A stretch of DNA of 64,000 nt. It comes from Turritopsis dohrnii (lineage: Eukaryota > Cnidaria > Hydrozoa > Anthoathecata > Oceaniidae). Positions within the stretch are counted from its first letter, which is position 1, and every line of letters begins with the position of its first letter. Location of the stretch: NCBI GenBank assembly GCA_027922465.2, contig BQMF02000037.1:1302001-1366000 (forward strand), read 5' to 3'. Of the stretch, positions 48,837 to 59,603 are shown one piece after another. The notes under the pieces are model-generated. The model had not been told where the DNA came from. It searched no databases and worked only from the letters and a program-made list of their open reading frames with translations. The position numbers were made by a program, and so were the translations under genes.

Positions 48837-48863
48837 GTAAAGCATTGATTGAGCCTTTTTTAG

Positions 48864-50377
48864 AAATAATTGACCAAGTATTTGAGCAATTATTAGATAT
48901 TAATGCTACTGCCAAAGGTGCATATGAGCAACGAGAAAATGCGGAGGTACTATACCAATTAATTAATGTTGAAGATGAGGAAGAAGATGATCAAATGCAA
49001 CCTAGCGCCTTGTTGACAGATGATGACATAAATTCAAGGGTAAGAAGTTTGATTAGCCAACACTGGGAAATCTTTCAGTTTTGTCACAAATGAGAATCCA
49101 GCGGGAACATGACGTCTTTTAGACGTCTCATTTTAATCGTAAAATGGTCGTTTGGTTTTGAGATCGTTTTGTGACGTCGTAAGGACGTCCGGAAATGGGA
49201 CGTCGCAATCCTTTTACGATCACCTTGCAACCTGATAAAAATTTTCAATGTGCAGTCATTAAACAGCATAAATCGAGTAACACTAACATGCTTATATAGA
49301 ATTTACATTCATTCTGTTTATTGGTCGTGTTAGGGATGCTTTCACAATGTTTTTGGGACGTCTCTATACAGATTAAATTACGACCTTCGAAAGAATTCTA
49401 AATTTTCAAAGGCGATCAGCTGATCTACAAAGATTCATCGAATATGTTTTACAACAGTTGAATAATTTAAGAATTTAAAATAGACCAATCACAAATACGT
49501 AGGACAAACAGAAATTCCCGGGTTATAAAATTCACGTGTGAAATAGAAAGTTTCGAAAGCATAGACTTTCTTGTAAGAAAAGGTTAATACTGTTAATAAT
49601 GATACATGTAACATAAGTTTCGATAAAAAGAGGTTTAGATAAAACTTAGAAGAATTAATTAAACATGGCGTTTTGTCAAAGGTAAACTGGCAAAGTGGAA
49701 ATGGAAAAACACCTTGTAAAGATACGATCCTGTTCAATGAAATTAACGGCGAGTTTCCGTTTTCTGAATCCATTCGGCGAGTATATTTATACATATTTAT
49801 ACATTCTTGTTGAACTTAGTTTCAGTACTCCAGCATCAGAAAAGCACTGTAGATGACATAAAAAACCTTGTGCAAGATCCCCTGATCGACAAAGAAGTTG
49901 CCAAAATTTCAATGAGGCTTGCCGAAGGGAGTTTGAATGCAGAAATACATGTAATTCAAAACTTTATAACTTGATAACAAATTCGCTATTATGTTGAATT
50001 GTAAATTGTTGCGTTGTAAATTTTTAAAAAAAATTAAAAAGCAGAAATTTGTAAGTTTTGTTGTTTTGATGATCACAACATAGTTGCCCTATGATTGCCG
50101 TCGTTGCGATATCGTTGGGATGTTGTCAAGACGTCTCAGTGAGGATGTGATTGGGACGTCTTCTGAGATTAATTTACTTGGGCAACGAAACGGTTTAGTA
50201 TAGCATATTAGTTGTTTTGGCATCAACTGGTGTAGCTGCAAAAACTGTAAATGGAACAACAATTCATTCAGGGTTACATATTCCAACAAGAGGTAAACTG
50301 TTTCCCTTAAATAGCAAGGCAAGAACTACTTTACGTTTGAAGCTAGCTGACGTAGAATTGATTATACAGTGCTATTA
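48864..50377 (+). pseudogene. PIF1-like helicase gene fragment (three exons)
   Basis: Exons 48864-49039, 49834-49950 and 50199-about 50377 are bounded by good splice sites and keep phase 0 across both introns. The third exon reads LVVLASTGVAAKTVNGTTIH followed by SGLHIPTRGKLFPL and LKLADVELII. This is the TGVAA/TxH segment of PIF1-like helicases (VxxxAPTGxAAFNIxGxTIHSxLxIP). The Walker A motif that should precede it and the DEISM Walker B that should follow are both missing, and a stop ends the frame. The upstream exons encode an acidic region and a helix-rich piece that I do not recognise. Likely a decayed gene or Helitron-derived fragment. Confidence 0.5.
49100..50165. repeat. GACGTC-rich fragments flanking the second exon
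   Basis: 49105-49215 carries six GACGTC or GACGT motifs in about 110 bp, and related strings (GGGACGTCTCTATA, AAGACGTCTCAGTG, GGGACGTCTTCTGAG) recur at 49350-49365 and 50115-50165. The spacing is irregular. Probably parts of one repeat family; no function can be assigned. Confidence 0.4.
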
Positions 50378-51185
50378 AATACTGACCATCATAAAGAGAT
50401 CCTCTCTGTCACTACATAGAAAACCAGTCAATTCGGTGTCTTCTACTGATTTATTATATGCCAATACTTTGACTGATTGCTGTATGCATTGTGCGTATTG
50501 ATGTGCGTGCGTGTGTGAATGATGCGACGTTGTAAACCAACTCAGGGGTTGTTCATATGGAACATGGGATACGTTTCCTTGAACAGCCCCTCAAATTTGA
50601 CCTGGTCAATATGGTTTAGGCGTCGCAGAGAGCTAGATTGTCAACTTTGTTGTAAACCAAAACAGTTTGACCAAATCCTGTCTTAGTTTAAATCAAGGAG
50701 GCTCACGATATCGTGCTAAATATGAAAATTAAATTGAAGTAAACTATATAAACAATACCTATCTTTTTCATATACTTAATGTTACTGCCCCCATAAATGC
50801 AATTAAAATACAACATTTGATGATCTTAGCTTCACCGTTCAATTGTATGTATTTGTCCAGTCTATTTGTCCTGTGGGTGCCACAATCCTTTCTAAGTTAT
50901 TAGCGTGTTTTTTCCCCGATATACTATGCTAATGATACAAAACGTCATGACTAGTATTCGCAATGAAGTTGCTGCGATTGGAACAATTCCATAGTTTTAT
51001 GCAGAGTTTTCGGTAACAAAGATAAAAAGGTGAACAAGCTAAGTAAACATTCATTAAATGTGTCTTTATTGTATTTCTACGCATATATTTGTGTTTCACT
51101 GTTTTTCATTTCATTTCATCAACAATTTTTGAAAACACCACTCCCATCCTGAGTACTTATGACACTGGGATGACATTATAGCATA
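50378..51185. other. No gene recognised
   Basis: Intergenic stretch; the 3' ends of the PIF1-like fragment (+) and the EGF gene (-) converge here. No other feature was supported. Confidence 0.35.
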
Positions 51186-52935
51186 TCACTCTAATATAGC
51201 AACTGAAAAGCGAGCCACATGCACGATTGTTGATTGGTTATGACCGAACATCATCAGTAAATTGCCATTACCGCCATACACTCCTGCTTGGACAAAATCA
51301 GATACGTAGCACCATTTGTCCACCTCACACCTCTCGTTAACTCTATCAATTACGTCTTTCCCATATACGGTCACCACAGCCTTGTTTTCTGGTAGAATTT
51401 CATCCTTGAATTTTATCCAAAACTCTATTGCCAGCATTCTGTTTTCAAATTCATTGCTTCGGAAACCAAACCATTGCATGCGTGCTCCTGTGTCTTGGAC
51501 GCTTTCCCACGTAATTATATTGGAGGGTTTAAAAAAATCATCGTCGTCGTAAATACCGTCATCAAATTTTCCATTATTCCGTGTTGTAGGCAATGCAGGC
51601 GATAAGTATCCCATGAGATACATCCCGGTTAAGTCTACATTTCCATTGTCGTCGTATGACTTAAATCTCTTTTCCACAACACCTAAAATAAGTGAAGAAA
51701 TGGAATTTTACTTAAGGTTCTGTCATCAAAACTTCACATTGTTTCAGTCGTTTTGTCATTTCTGACTGTTCAGCAGAAACCTAGTGTGACTACTGAGTCG
51801 TCCGCATTACAGTACCGTGAATAAAAATGGCGCACATGTGAGCGGGGAATCATATTCGACACGTGTTTTTCAATCACTTTTGATATGTTCTAATATTTCA
51901 TTTTTATGAATATGAATTTGGATCAATCATTATCTCTCTCGAAAGGTACAGTGATTGTTCACGTAAATTTGCTTGATGACATCGGAAAAGCATAGTTTAT
52001 TAAAACACAAAGTTAGTATGCTGAAATTTCTGTAGGATTAGCTCAAAACACACTGAAAGTATGAGGTAACTATGGCGTAATTACACAATAGCAGTATATA
52101 ATTGGCAGAGAGCAAGGGAGCTGCTAACGGAGACGATGTGATGAAAACAAAACGTTCATTTTACTTCATTAATTTACTTTAGAATGGAAGTCTATCTCAC
52201 GCTATGCTATTGGGAAATGTTTTGAATTTCTATCAGATTTCCACGTTCTACACACAACACGAGAAGTATTTCTGAAAGATAAAAATAATGAAAAACAAGA
52301 AAAAATCACCTTCAATTTCAAATTTCTTATCGCAGTAAACTTTTTCAGACGTTCCGTTGTGAGCAATGTAATAAAAGCCATTTTCCTCGTAAATAGTCTT
52401 AACTTCGGTACAGGATGAATATGGCTTTTCAGATTGCCCACAAGTACTATCTAAAAATGTCACATGGAACTTTATATCAATAAAATGAATGATGTACAGT
52501 TTTTGGCGTCATTTTTTTGGTTGTCGGCTTTGTGAAAATTGTCGGTGTGTATTTACTGATGTAATATTGAACAGTGATCGCCAGCAAAACCATCCTGACA
52601 CGTGCAATTGTAGTAAGGCTTTTCACATGTATCCGTACAGAAACTCGATCCACAGGGTTGGAGAGCAGAACAAACTTTCCCAACCTAAATAAAAGTCACG
52701 ATTTCGTGAAACTTTATTATTGCGTTAACATTCACACCTGACACAGAGTCAGGTCAGCGATATTATGATGATGAGAATGCAATTCACGCAGCTTCCCCTC
52801 CACACCGTACAAATGTATTGAAACAGATGATAACATTGTCACAGAAAGCCATACCAGTATGAACACCATTTCAATGGTCGTTCGCAGTGTCATTTTGACC
52901 AATGGGCAATCATTAAGCTTGTAAGCAGAATTCAT
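51186..52935 (-). CDS. Secreted EGF-like domain protein, four exons
   Basis: Minus-strand exons 52935-52738, 52684-52557, 52446-52310 and 51682-51186 join in phase (0, 2, 1) with GT-AG borders and end in a stop. Translation can start at 52935 or, more likely, at 52893, where MTLRTTIEMVFILVWLSVT gives a signal peptide. Exon 2 is an EGF-like domain with six cysteines (VCSALQPCGSSFCTDTC, then CTCQDGFAGDHC). Exon 3 reads PYSSCTEVKTIYEENGFYYI followed by AHNGTSEKVYCD, the start of a fibrinogen-like (SCxExK...YYI...VYCD) module. The 160-residue last exon is acidic near its start (DDGIYDDDDFF) and then beta-rich with two cysteines, and I do not recognise it. The product is probably extracellular and adhesive or lectin-like; this is an inference. 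Confidence 0.8.
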
Positions 52936-53204
52936 ATAAGGCTTTCTAGAGCTTTTCTATTCCAACCAAATTCAAATCCTTTTATTACTCAGCGTAGGAT
53001 CTCCTTAGAACGATTCTTCTTGATAACAGCTCTATCAGAACAGGCAAACTTAAGGTGGTGGAGCATTAATAATCAATAAATAAGGAAATACCGTTTTCTC
53101 TGAGTCATCAGTTTCATAGTGAGCCCAATTCTCTTCTGCTATTGGCATATCCACTGCTTCCACTTGACGACTGTCCAATAGGATGCATTTCTTCAAGACT
53201 TTGT

Positions 53205-53380
53205 TGTGGTTGATTGGTTAGTTGGAATGATGCAGTGGTAAACACATTCTTGTAAATTAATCTCTTCGATATTGTTGATGTGTCCACTTGTAAAGCGAAT
53301 GTTTTTGGTCACAACGGAAAAATGAGCATCGAATTTATCACATCCTTTCAACCGTAGTATGCTTCCCGTTGAGAAAAAAA
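53205..53380 (-). CDS. Possible PAN/apple-domain exon fragment
   Basis: Minus strand reads KGCDKFDAHFSVVTKNIRF then TSGHINNIEEINLQECVYHC. This resembles the first half of a PAN/apple domain (FxxxxNxxLxGxxxxxxxxxSxxECxxxC). It lies just upstream of the EGF gene on the same strand and could be an extra 5' exon or a remnant of a related gene. No splice partner was fixed. Confidence 0.35.
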
Positions 53381-53471
53381 CCCAATGAATAAGTAACAGA
53401 AAACTAGAAGAAGAAAAAAGAAAAGTGTTGGGGGGCGCACCAAAGTACCAATGCACAACTGGTTCAGTCAA

Positions 53472-55573
53472 AATTTCAATAAACTAATACCATTATAATA
53501 GATTTGTAGAAGTTGTAAGTCCTTCTCTTTTTATAGTCCACGGAGCTATGTACAAACAGTTTTTTCCCGCTGTGGTTACAAATAAACCATCTCGGTTTGA
53601 GTTACGATGTATAGAAAAGATTTTTCTATTTGTTTTTAATAGTTCGTTAGTGAGAATTGCGAAGGTAGCCTACAGCAGCTACTTGACAGGGTATAAGTAT
53701 CACTTCAGACAATTTGTTACAGCTATTAAAGAAATGAATCACATTCACTGCTGGTAAAGAAACACCATAAAACGTTTTATTTCTTCTTTTCATGTATTGA
53801 GAAAAAACGTTTTATAACAAAATTGTGAATCCATTTCAATGCTGGTAGTTACCTATTCAACACATTTTGAATTGATTTTATTTTTGGTATATATGGTAGA
53901 ATGAATGAAATTAACGCTCTTCACATTTAACTGTATTTCTTCTTAATACTAGTATTTTCCATGAGAACGTTTAAAGGTTCACTTGGAAAATATCAAAGTA
54001 TCTTAAATCATTATGGAGTCTGAACTGCTTCCTCAAATTCCACTCATGTCACAATCTCAACGATCCAGTTGTGATTTAATCGTTAGGTGTACCCTAGTGG
54101 GAGAAATCATGAAAACTCACTGCAACGAAGAGTATTTTCTATTGAAATAGTGTATACTTCATTAGAAATACATTCTTTTGCAGGGATTATTCAACCAATT
54201 CGTTAAAATCGAATGGCTAGTTACTGATAATAAACAAATTTCCACCTTAAAAAAATAATGTGACGGGAAAATAACTGTACTCTATGGAAAGGTACAATTG
54301 AGGATCAAACAAGTATTCACATTCAACAAGGGAGATTATTAGAAAAACCGCAAAAAATTTCTTGCGTGAAAAATATACTTCGCTATTGACCGCGAAATGT
54401 CGGCAATAACCCAACGCGCCAAAAAATTGTTTGCATAATCCCTACAAATTTTATTTGTAATTTCCTTGTAATACGTTTTTGATATTTAAAAAAGAGGCGA
54501 AGGCCTTCAGAAGTAATTAATCTCGATTATAAATTCACAATTTATAGCTATTTTTATCATGGATGGAAACTCAGGACCTACGTGATAGCAGTATTTAGTA
54601 CTGGTGTAGCTCTCCTGTATAAATATTTGATAAAACTTTGCCGGTAGAAATTTTCATCATTTGGCCAAAAATTCGTCATTTTTGTCCGACGAATAATTTA
54701 AGCCGACAAAAAATTTCGCCCTTTTCCAATATTTCGTTATTGCTTGTTTTTTTTTTTGTTTATTTACTCGATTTCATTATTAACAAAACAAATGGGAAAG
54801 TGAATGTAAATCTGTAAAGCGCGCTTATTTTGGACGTTATGGAACCGGTGAGTGTGAACATAGCCAAAGATGTTTCCAGGTGGCGGTTTTGAATAATGTA
54901 CGTGTAAATGTAACCCTGGTTAGATTTATTGTAAGAAAATCTTTGAAACAACTTCAATTTCTTTTTTTGCCCGAATTTGTCTCTGTGCCCAACCCATTAG
55001 GCCCCGACGTGTAGTATCGACGTGCCCCGCCTGCTTGGAGTGATCCCTCAAAATTAATCCACCCAAACCAACAATGCACGTAAAAGTTCAGAAAAGGCTT
55101 ATTTGGTTTCTAGCACCGGCCATACTAGAATTCTAAAAGCAAGGGGGAGACTGGATAAAAAAAGCTTCAACTGCTTTTAAGGCAGCTGGCATCTGAGTTT
55201 AGATAAAAGTGATATACATGGTCGAAATGTTTCGTCAGTTAAAAAATATTGGTCGGTACAAATTTTTCTTTGGTGCAAATTTGCGTCACCTCACCCAAAA
55301 TTCGTCGTTTCCGGCCAACAAAGTTTTTATTTTTATTCTCATTCATTCTTCATCTCATTCTTGCACTTTACTTGATCAGTCAGAACCTTTCCACCTTTTC
55401 ATTATCTCAGTGTACAGTTTCTCTTGTCGTATGTTTAGTGCTAAAAAACCTCATATTTTAAATATGTACAGGAAACACCACCAAGACAAAAAAAAAATAA
55501 AAAATACTCGCAGTGATTGAGAATAATTATTTCAATATAAATAGTTTTCCAGATTTTGTTTTTGAAAAAATGG
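53472..55573. other. No gene recognised; one reversed dispersed-repeat copy
   Basis: 54110-54185 is the reversed copy of the 110-bp repeat family from 18.3-20.5 kb. 54640-54730 and 55230-55330 share loosely inverted AATTCGTCRTTT / GGCCAACAAA strings that may be ends of a decayed element. Nothing else was supported. Confidence 0.4.
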
Positions 55574-56644
55574 CTAGGAGTTCTGTTCCTTTTGTTCATC
55601 TTTATGGATGACCAATCCCTTCTCGATCAAATCTGGTATTTCCACAGCTAACCACGGACCAAGCTATGGAATAAAAACTGAATAAGTACCCAGGTAATCG
55701 GTATTTTCCGCAGAAAACAGAAGGTTCACTTACTCCTAATGCCATGGCATGTGCAATACCAAACTTGGGAACATTTCTTGCCCACAACGGCTTAAAGTGA
55801 TCTGTTAAGCATATTTTGCCACCTCTAAACAAAGAATATAATGATAGTAACAATATACAATGATAGTAACAATATAAATATCAATAAAATAGTGGGGGGA
55901 CAAACCCTACTAAAATCATTTCTGTAAAACAGATATTATGTTCACAATTTTAAAGAAATTCAACTGGTCATCTAGCATATTAAGAGAAAGATGAGCTGAG
56001 AGGGAGTTATTGCAACGCCTCTCGACTTTTTCTCAGACTTTTTACTTACCTGTACATCTTGGCGGTTTTTCCATCCAACTCTGGTATGGCTATTTCAGGG
56101 GCTGTGCTTGGAAATGTAACAGGTATCTGGATAATTATAATAAAAATGCAAAAAATAGGAAATGTTAGGACTGATATGGAACATGGGATTTTTCCTTTAA
56201 TATTCTAATACTCACATCAAATTCAATATCAAATTCGTATTTCAACAGATTATGCATATGCCAGCATTTCCCCCACCATCTAAAAGATCGAAACAAGTAA
56301 AGGCGATTTAAAGGTTGGAAGCAGTTGCTATTACGGTATTCTATCTAAAATTCCAAGCATAACAACTTGGGTTAACAAACAGTGTTTGTAAGAGAAGGCC
56401 ATATATTTCACTATTTAATGTTCAACAGCAATAACATAATCACACAAAAACATGTTTTACTAGTTCATGGACAGCAAATTCAATATTGCAGTGACTTGAG
56501 GAAACCTCTCACTTCCCATTCCTTTCGCACATAAGCATGGAGACTTGAGAGCATTCTCTTTCAATTGAATTTTTACCTTGTCCCTTCTTTGTTTGATTCT
56601 AATCGAAACCAATCATTGTCTTGCTCTTTGTTAGTGCTGACATA
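55574..56644 (-). CDS. UFC1: UFM1-conjugating enzyme (E2), first exon(s) not found
   Basis: E2 enzyme that receives the ubiquitin-like UFM1 from UBA5 and passes it to substrates with the UFL1 ligase, acting mainly at the endoplasmic reticulum. Minus-strand exons 56644-56577 ([14 protein letters not shown]), 56279-56216 ([20 protein letters not shown]), 56126-56050 ([19 protein letters not shown]), 55824-55734 ([20 protein letters not shown]) and 55663-55574 ([16 protein letters not shown]) join in phase. Conservation with vertebrate UFC1 is very high. The catalytic Cys in KICLTDHF and the family TAK motif are present. About 47 N-terminal residues are missing: the exon that should precede YVSTNKEQ was not seen up to the window end. 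Two transposons (56798-57256, 57533-59603) lie on its 5' side, perhaps inside that intron. Confidence 0.93.
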
Positions 56645-56797
56645 CTAAACAAAACAATAGTATTAACAATGATGTACAAAGGGTAACTTAAGGTACTAAA
56701 TAACAAAAAAAAATTGTTTCTAACACAATCAATGAATATGAGAGAGCAAACACAAGAGTGGTTCATATATATACCTTATTTCCTTTATTTCAAGTTA

Positions 56798-57256
56798 CAC
56801 ACTTTTTTTTGTAAGAACAATTTTATAAGAACACGAGCCTCAGATTAGGCCAAAAGATAAGAACAAAATAAGAATAACCTGAGGCTCAAATTAATGTTTT
56901 AAAAATTAAGAACAGCCTAAGCCTGGATTCTCTTATAAAATAAGAACAACTCATTATATGAACAACTCATGACGTAAATTCTCTCACTGGAAAATGGTTT
57001 AGAAGTTGTTTTTTTTCAACTTGCATACTCATATCGAGTCATTACCGAACAGCAACCATGCTTTTAAACAGTTGCTTTTAAAAAGATTTTTAATTTTACT
57101 GGAAGTTCCATAAATAAGAACAAAATGAGGCTGAAATTTGAAATTGTGTTCTTAAAGCTAAGAACAAAAGCAGAACAATTCAGGCTGAAAAAAGGTCCAA
57201 AAATAAGAACAGCCAGCCTCAGGTCAGATTTTATTGGTTCTTATAAAAAAAGTGTG
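56798..57256. mobile_element. 459-bp TA-flanked MITE upstream of UFC1
   Basis: Ends CACACTTTTTTTTGTAAGAA and complement CACACTTTTTTTATAAGAAC are imperfect inverted repeats with TA on each side (56796-56797, 57257-57258). The interior is rich in ATAAGAACA motifs in both orientations and has no gene. A diverged copy lies at 43661-43955. TIR and TA point to a Tc1/mariner-type mobiliser. Confidence 0.75.
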
Positions 57257-57532
57257 TAATTCATTAAACAGATGTTTGTGACTGGAAAATATCGTCACAA
57301 AAATCTTGAAGCAGTCTTTCACTCTATAGAGACAAAATCTGCAAGGTATGACAAAATGTTTTTGTTGCCATTCAAAGTACCAACTGAAATAATTCTGATA
57401 ACGATACTCCCTATATAGTATTATCTGCAATGACATCATAAAAAGATTATTGAATGCATAGTGGGTTTAGTGTGTGTCATTAGAAATACAGTCAAAATCA
57501 GCAGTTAGTTTGCTTTAACTCCTTCTTGAATA

Positions 57533-59603
57533 CAGGTGGTTGCACCCCAAAATCACGTGGTACCCCAAAACCCACAATTTCATAAAAGGCAATGTCAGTT
57601 ATACTCCTTATGGGAAACAAAGTGCTAATATGCAATTCCAGATACATTAGTAAAAGGGCTAAACAGAAAACAATAATTTTTTACATAGTAAGCTCTTTAC
57701 AGAAAATTACAGACCTGTAACAGCAATAAAAACAACATGAAAAAAACACGTTTTTTGAAAAAATGCTGATAAAATCATGGTACTTGAGACTAAGTTTGTA
57801 ATTATGGTGAATTCTGGTAGCCAATATATCCCATCTTTGATATTAGAGCTACTGGAATTGAGTCTTTAACCTATCTTGAGATATTTAGACCCAAAACTCA
57901 AAATTTTGACTGTGGGTTTTGGGGTGCATTTTTTCTAAAAATGACATTAGTCAATATATAAAAAAAAATCAACGAACAACTGGTCGATTTCAAGAAATCC
58001 TTCTCTGAAACACAATTTCTTTCAATAGGAACAATATTTTTCAACTACAAATGAAAAAATTAAGTGAAAATAGCCTACAAAATGCTGTTTCTGTTCATAA
58101 TCTTTACATTGTGGAAATGTTCGACAGCTTTTTCATAATCTGGAACATTAAATTTGTCAGATTTTAAAGGAACCACTTTCAGAGGACCATAAATCACATC
58201 AGCTAGGTCAAACAGTGATACATCTGGTAAATGCGGTGGTGTATCTTCAAGAATGGTACCAGAGCCTACTTTGGGCTTCAAGCACCGAACTTCCAATTTC
58301 TCAACAAGCCCATTTTCATCAGCCAAGAAACGCTTCAAGATTTTACCAATAAACAGCTTGCTAGTGCGCTTTGCACAGTACACTACACCATACCATTTCC
58401 CCAAGATAGAATCCTCAGTCACTGGAGGGCTGAGTGTTTTCCAAGTTGCTCTTAAGATATCCACAGCACCTAAATCATCTGTGTTGCTGGCTTCACTTTC
58501 AAAATCACTCTCAGTACCATCAAAATCGGTATCACCAAAATCTGATTCACTTTCCTCTGATTCAGAAGCAGGTCCTTTCCTCTTTGAAGAACCTGCTGTA
58601 GCTGCTGCTGGAACAATCATGACTGGCTTTATCCCATCAACTTTGCACTTGGCTTTACTACAAGCTGACTTCAAAATTTCTTGACACACTGGACATTGCT
58701 TGAGCCCGAATGCTTCGCATTTTGGTTTTTCACAAATACATTTCTCTTTGCACTTGAGAAATGCATGTTTTGTATCTTCCTTCTTCTTGGCAGTGGCTTC
58801 CTTACTTTTGACTTGCTCATGTTTCTTATTCTCAATGTCTTTCAGTACACTGAGCACATTCTTTGCCTTCATTGATCCATGGACTTGTGTGATCCTTGTA
58901 TTTTTCTTAGACAGCTTTGGTTTAGACAAGAAACCCGGGATTTCTTTCAGCACAATGCTCTTTTCGTGCAATTCATCTATGATACCCATGGCCTGGTTGA
59001 ATTTATCTTGCCAATAATGTGCTGAGCCACGTCTTTTATCAGGAGAGATAATCGACAAAGTTGATGATGTTGAAATTGCAGTACAATATATTTACTGTAC
59101 ACTATCAAGTTTCTTATCAATCAAATGAATGACTTATTAGGTGGAGTAACTATCCAAGTAAAACCTCAAAAAGTTTTTTTTTTGGAATCTTGGCCCAAAT
59201 TATTAAAATTTGGAAAATGCCAATGTGGGTTTTGGGGTGCCTGCATTGTGGGTTTTGTAGTACTTTGGGGTATATGGCTTGGACTAAGTTTGCAAACTTC
59301 TTTTCACTAGTAAGACAATTAAATATAAAGATCTCATGCAAAAAAACACACTTCTAGCATTATTATTTATGAAATTACAGCCAAAATAGAGTTTGCGGGT
59401 TTTGGGGTGCGTGAAAAAAAATAGTACCAACTTCAATACCCTGTAATAAAATAAAGAGATACATAATGAATAATCAGATACCCCAGGAAGAACCATTATT
59501 GGGCCAAAGTTTTAATTGGCATAATAAAAATAATCCAATAATCAACACAGCTCATAATATAACGCCCTGGTTTTTTGCGTGGGTTTTGGGGTGCAACCAC
59601 CTG
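57533..59603. mobile_element. 2.07-kb TIR transposon with one long minus-strand open frame
   Basis: Perfect 20-bp inverted ends CAGGTGGTTGCACCCCAAAA (57533-57552 and complement 59584-59603), with TA at 57531-57532 and 59604-59605. Inside, the motif GGGTTTTGGGGTGC or its complement recurs near 57563, 57913, 59227, 59396 and 59580, as expected for transposase-binding subterminal repeats. TA duplication and the CAG start fit the Tc1/mariner/pogo group. No DDE catalytic domain was found, so it probably depends on a transposase elsewhere. Confidence 0.8.
58075..59058 (-). CDS. Transposon-encoded cysteine-rich and acidic protein
   Basis: An uninterrupted frame of about 327 codons; the first codon at 59058 is TTG, so the real start is upstream or in a lost exon. 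In order: a basic N-terminal region (KPKLSKKNTRITQVH); a Lys/Glu-rich coiled segment; a cysteine cluster (CKEKCICEKPKC, then CPVC and CSKAKC) that could bind zinc; an acidic Ser/Asp/Glu run; and a C-terminal beta-rich module (GKWYGVVYC, then SKLFIGKILKRFL, LADVIYGPLKVVPL). A WYxVxYxxxxxYIGKVL-like tail of this kind ends many cnidarian DDE (pogo-like) transposases. The frame may therefore be the C-terminal part of such a protein whose catalytic half was deleted. It lies wholly inside the 57533-59603 transposon. Confidence 0.7.
   Translation of the reverse strand: MSIISPDKRRGSAHYWQDKFNQAMGIIDELHEKSIVLKEIPGFLSKPKLSKKNTRITQVHGSMKAKNVLSVLKDIENKKHEQVKSKEATAKKKEDTKHAFLKCKEKCICEKPKCEAFGLKQCPVCQEILKSACSKAKCKVDGIKPVMIVPAAATAGSSKRKGPASESEESESDFGDTDFDGTESDFESEASNTDDLGAVDILRATWKTLSPPVTEDSILGKWYGVVYCAKRTSKLFIGKILKRFLADENGLVEKLEVRCLKPKVGSGTILEDTPPHLPDVSLFDLADVIYGPLKVVPLKSDKFNVPDYEKAVEHFHNVKIMNRNSIL

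Noticed and set aside
58253..59017. Plus-strand open frames over 100 codons
   Set aside because: They are shadows of the 327-codon minus-strand frame in the 57533-59603 transposon.
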